Of a DNA stretch of 8,943 bases, positions 6,995 through 8,943 are shown piece after piece. The stretch lies in contig QIKS01000045.1 in the NCBI GenBank assembly GCA_003233025.1, forward strand, positions 1 through 8,943, in the 5' to 3' direction. Within the stretch, counting starts at the first letter, position 1; each line of letters starts with the position of its first letter. Origin of the DNA: Hellea balneolensis. GTDB lineage: Bacteria; Pseudomonadota; Alphaproteobacteria; Caulobacterales; Maricaulaceae. A program made the position numbers and the translations under genes. Under the pieces are notes generated by a model that saw only the letters and a list, made by a program, of their open reading frames with translations, had not been told where the DNA came from and ran no database searches.

Positions 6995-7732
6995 TTACGG
7001 AGTTTCAGAAGGGTAAGGCGGGAGATAAACATTAAAGCTCATCGTCTCGGGGGTTCCTGATATTCCAATCAATGCAAGTTGCAGCTCTGCATCTCCCGGC
7101 GTCTCTGGCAGTGGAATACGGCAAAGACGGTCAGCAGCAACACGCGCAGCACTTTCTATAGGATTGCACTCAATATTTTCCGACAATGCTTTTCCTGTTC
7201 GAACCAGTCGCGTCACGGCGCGTCTATCGCCGCTGTTAATATGCACAACCAGTTCGTGGCCATTTTTGCCGAGTACAGGTAGATATTGGGCGAGAGACAA
7301 ATCATCACAATCGCCTAATGGGGGGACGGCAACCCGTATGGCCAACTGGTCGCTTGGCATGGTTTTCAAAATCTGGGTATATTGCCGCGAAAGCGGCCCC
7401 AGACTTGCTGTATGGGCATCACCGGTGGACAGATAAGGGTTCTCAGACCAAAAACGACCATCAATACTGGATGTGCGTAAACACATCCGGTTTTGCGCTA
7501 TACGGGGCAGCATAACCTCTACATAATCGACCGACCAAACCGTATCGGCTCCAATAGACAAGCCAACCAATACGCCGGCGCTTGATACATTGGCCTGGCC
7601 TGTATACCCTTCAGCGAATTCCTCCGCCGGTATGGCCAATTGAGCCTCCTGTGCAAAACTCATGACGGGTTGATAAGCAAGGCCAGACAAACCGCAAATC
7701 AGACATATGATACTAGTTTTTATGATCGACAT
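6995..7732 (-). CDS. Secreted four-cysteine protein, unknown function
   Basis: The 245-residue protein starts with a hydrophobic signal peptide and a likely cleavage site after MSFA (residue 27). The mature chain has four cysteines (84, 142, 189, 204), enough for two disulfides, and alternating hydrophobic patterns that suggest beta structure, such as GVLVGLSIG and ELVVHI. No catalytic motif or known domain is recognised. It is the first gene of the leftward three-gene set, 68 bases after the dehydratase stop. The ATG at 7730-7732 is the only usable start after an in-frame upstream stop. GGGGAG lies 13 bases before it, an unusually long spacing that may lower translation. Confidence 0.7.
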   Translation of the reverse strand: MSIIKTSIICLICGLSGLAYQPVMSFAQEAQLAIPAEEFAEGYTGQANVSSAGVLVGLSIGADTVWSVDYVEVMLPRIAQNRMCLRTSSIDGRFWSENPYLSTGDAHTASLGPLSRQYTQILKTMPSDQLAIRVAVPPLGDCDDLSLAQYLPVLGKNGHELVVHINSGDRRAVTRLVRTGKALSENIECNPIESAARVAADRLCRIPLPETPGDAELQLALIGISGTPETMSFNVYLPPYPSETP

Positions 7733-7762
7733 CGTATTGTTACAGCTCCCCGGTACATCTCA

Positions 7763-7791
7763 ACTATGGCGCAAAACCCATCCATGCTCAA
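7763..7791 (-). promoter_or_regulatory. Possible promoter of the three-gene envelope operon
   Basis: On the minus strand TTGAGC (7786-7791) and CATAGT (7763-7768) are separated by 17 bases. Each matches the sigma-70 consensus at 4 of 6 positions. The site sits in the 68-base gap after the dehydratase gene. No terminator hairpin was seen in the gap, so read-through from the dehydratase is also possible. Confidence 0.3.
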
Positions 7792-7800
7792 CCCAAATGT

Positions 7801-8784
7801 TTAACGCATAACAGCAAGGCTCATTACGGCTTTGTCCACATTGCCTCCCGATAGAATAATTCCGACATTTGCCCCGGCGCGAAAATTCATCCGCCCGGCC
7901 AGGACTGCTGCCAATGCGGCGCTGCCGCCCGGCTCAAGCGTGACGCCCATGAGATCATCCATAAGCGCCATTGTCAGCAAGCACTCCGCGTCGCTCACGC
8001 GCAACACGCCGGTCAATGAACGGCGGTTGATGGCAAAGGTAATCCGACCCGGACTAGGGGACATTAAGGCATCGCATAAACTAGGCGGTGCATCTGAATT
8101 GCGCAGTCTTCGCCCTGCCTTGAGAGAACGATATGTATCATCATAACCCACCGGTTCCGCGCCGTAGATTTTAGTGGCGGGGCTGTCCTTGGCAAATACC
8201 AGGCTCAAGCCGGCACACAGGCCGCCGCCACCGACCGGCGTAATCAGGGCGTCCAGTGTGGTGCCCGCCTCCCGGCACTGGGCGATAAATTCCAACCCAC
8301 ATGTCCCCTGCCCGGCTATGACAAAAGCATCATCAAAGGCTGGCACCAATATCCGCCCCTCGTCCTTGGCAATCTTGGCGGCAATCGCTTCACGCGATTG
8401 GGTGTTGGGGTCATAGCTGATAATTTTTGCGCCGTGCTTTAATGTCCCTTGTTTCTTTTTTAAAGGCGCTGTATCGGGCATGACAATCACGGCATCAATC
8501 CCCAATTCTTTGGCCGCTAAAGCAATGCCTTGCGCGTGATTTCCAGACGAAAATGCAACAACTCCGCTTCTGCGCTCGGCCTCGCTTAAGGCAGATAACC
8601 GTGAAAATGCGCCGCGATATTTGAAACTACCGGTTTTTTGCGCCGTTTCATTTTTAAGCCATAAATGAACGCCTGCAATTTTATTTAACCGCGCATTTGT
8701 TAGGACTGGCGTAACAATCTTATGCCTCTCCAGGCGCTGCGAGGCCCGCAACACATCTTCATAAGTTGGGCTTTTCAATATCAT
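7801..8784 (-). CDS. PLP-dependent serine/threonine dehydratase, serine racemase-like subgroup
   Basis: This fold-type II PLP enzyme of 327 residues would deaminate threonine, serine or hydroxyaspartate to a keto acid and ammonia in the cytoplasm, or racemise serine. Lys55 in TGSFKYRGA is the Schiff-base lysine. Asn82 in SSGNHAQG and the glycine loop PVGGGGLCAG (183-192) bind the cofactor, and LSGGN (311-315) lies near its ring nitrogen. There is no C-terminal ACT regulatory domain, unlike biosynthetic IlvA. Ser80 in SSGNH and the metal-site pattern Glu210 (AEP) with Asp216 (DD) match serine racemases and threo-3-hydroxyaspartate dehydratases, whereas IlvA and TdcB have SAGNH. GAGGA lies just before the ATG at 8784. 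It is divergent from the acyl-CoA synthetase gene. The exact substrate cannot be set from sequence. Confidence 0.9.
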   Translation of the reverse strand: MILKSPTYEDVLRASQRLERHKIVTPVLTNARLNKIAGVHLWLKNETAQKTGSFKYRGAFSRLSALSEAERRSGVVAFSSGNHAQGIALAAKELGIDAVIVMPDTAPLKKKQGTLKHGAKIISYDPNTQSREAIAAKIAKDEGRILVPAFDDAFVIAGQGTCGLEFIAQCREAGTTLDALITPVGGGGLCAGLSLVFAKDSPATKIYGAEPVGYDDTYRSLKAGRRLRNSDAPPSLCDALMSPSPGRITFAINRRSLTGVLRVSDAECLLTMALMDDLMGVTLEPGGSAALAAVLAGRMNFRAGANVGIILSGGNVDKAVMSLAVMR

Positions 8785-8797
8785 CTGTCCTCACATT

Positions 8798-8859
8798 AAT
8801 TTAAATTTCACTGTAATCAGATTGACGCAAAGGGGAAGTCGTTTAAAAGATATGCATAT
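8798..8859. promoter_or_regulatory. Divergent promoter region with two AT palindromes
   Basis: The 103-base gap between the dehydratase and acyl-CoA synthetase genes holds two perfect 10-bp palindromes: AATTTAAATT (8798-8807) and ATATGCATAT (8850-8859). A rightward promoter candidate is TTGACG (8822-8827), a 16-base spacer and TAAAAG (8844-8849). The second palindrome begins right at or after the -10 box, a position suited to an operator. AT-rich palindromes arise readily by chance, so the regulatory role is uncertain. Confidence 0.35.
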
Positions 8860-8887
8860 ATAAGCATAAGAATTTTTGGAGGAACAT

Positions 8888-8943
8888 ATGCAAGGCTTAA
8901 TGATGCATCAGCAATTGATGATTAGTGACCTTATTGAACATGC
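8888..8943 (+). CDS. Probable long-chain fatty acyl-CoA synthetase, N-terminal fragment
   Basis: Only 18 codons are inside the window, reading MQGLMMHQQLMISDLIEHA (last residue partial). This opening resembles the N-terminus of AMP-binding fatty acyl-CoA ligases common in alphaproteobacteria, which begin with a short M-x-G-L-M stretch followed by L-x-I-S-x-L-I-x-H-A. Those enzymes activate fatty acids to acyl-CoA with ATP. A strong ribosome site GGAGG (8878-8882) lies 5 bases before the ATG. The call rests on a short stretch and the catalytic motifs are outside the window. Confidence 0.6.
   Translation, partial: MQGLMMHQQLMISDLIEH

Noticed and set aside
4804..7732. Insertion sequence or transposon carrying the envelope operon
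   Set aside because: No transposase, integrase, terminal inverted repeats or target duplications were seen at the borders of the cassette.
7733..7800. Terminator between the dehydratase and the envelope operon
   Set aside because: No inverted repeat followed by a T-run was found on the minus strand in this gap.

Overview
The window looks like chromosomal DNA from a mid-GC alphaproteobacterium. The leftward block dapA-smpB-folK, with a divergent Slt-type lytic transglycosylase beside dapA, is an arrangement I associate with Alphaproteobacteria, and the protein sequences fit that group. Genus or species cannot be fixed from the sequence alone; a marine lineage is only a guess. No tRNA, rRNA, CRISPR array, transposase or phage gene was seen.

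Left part (1-1951): three tightly packed leftward genes. dapA (lysine and cell-wall precursor synthesis) overlaps smpB (trans-translation) by one base. smpB is followed after 6 bases by folK (folate synthesis), whose 3' end runs off the left edge. A 150-base divergent promoter region with a perfect 7-bp dyad separates dapA from the rightward slt gene.

Middle (1952-4811): slt encodes a 698-residue periplasmic lytic transglycosylase and carries an exact in-frame 18-bp tandem duplication. A weak terminator and an unrecognised gene for a small secreted protein follow. That protein has helical HEAT-like repeats and a four-cysteine C-terminal domain, and the gene is AT-rich in its second half.

Core of interest (4804-7732): three leftward, head-to-tail genes form a probable operon for envelope proteins that I cannot assign to a known system. 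In transcription order they are: a secreted four-cysteine protein (245 aa); a membrane protein with one helix at each end, a periplasmic middle and a lysine-rich cytoplasmic tail (340 aa); and a secreted trypsin-like serine protease with an extra cysteine-containing C-terminal domain (390 aa). Gene spacings are 3 bases and then an 8-base overlap. The protease gene also overlaps the convergent HEAT-like gene tail-to-tail by 8 bases. The set resembles a protease with membrane-bound and soluble partners, but this is inference.

Right part (7801-8943): a leftward PLP-dependent serine/threonine dehydratase, whose motifs point to the serine racemase/hydroxyaspartate dehydratase branch, stands divergent to the first 18 codons of a probable fatty acyl-CoA synthetase that leaves the window at the right edge.
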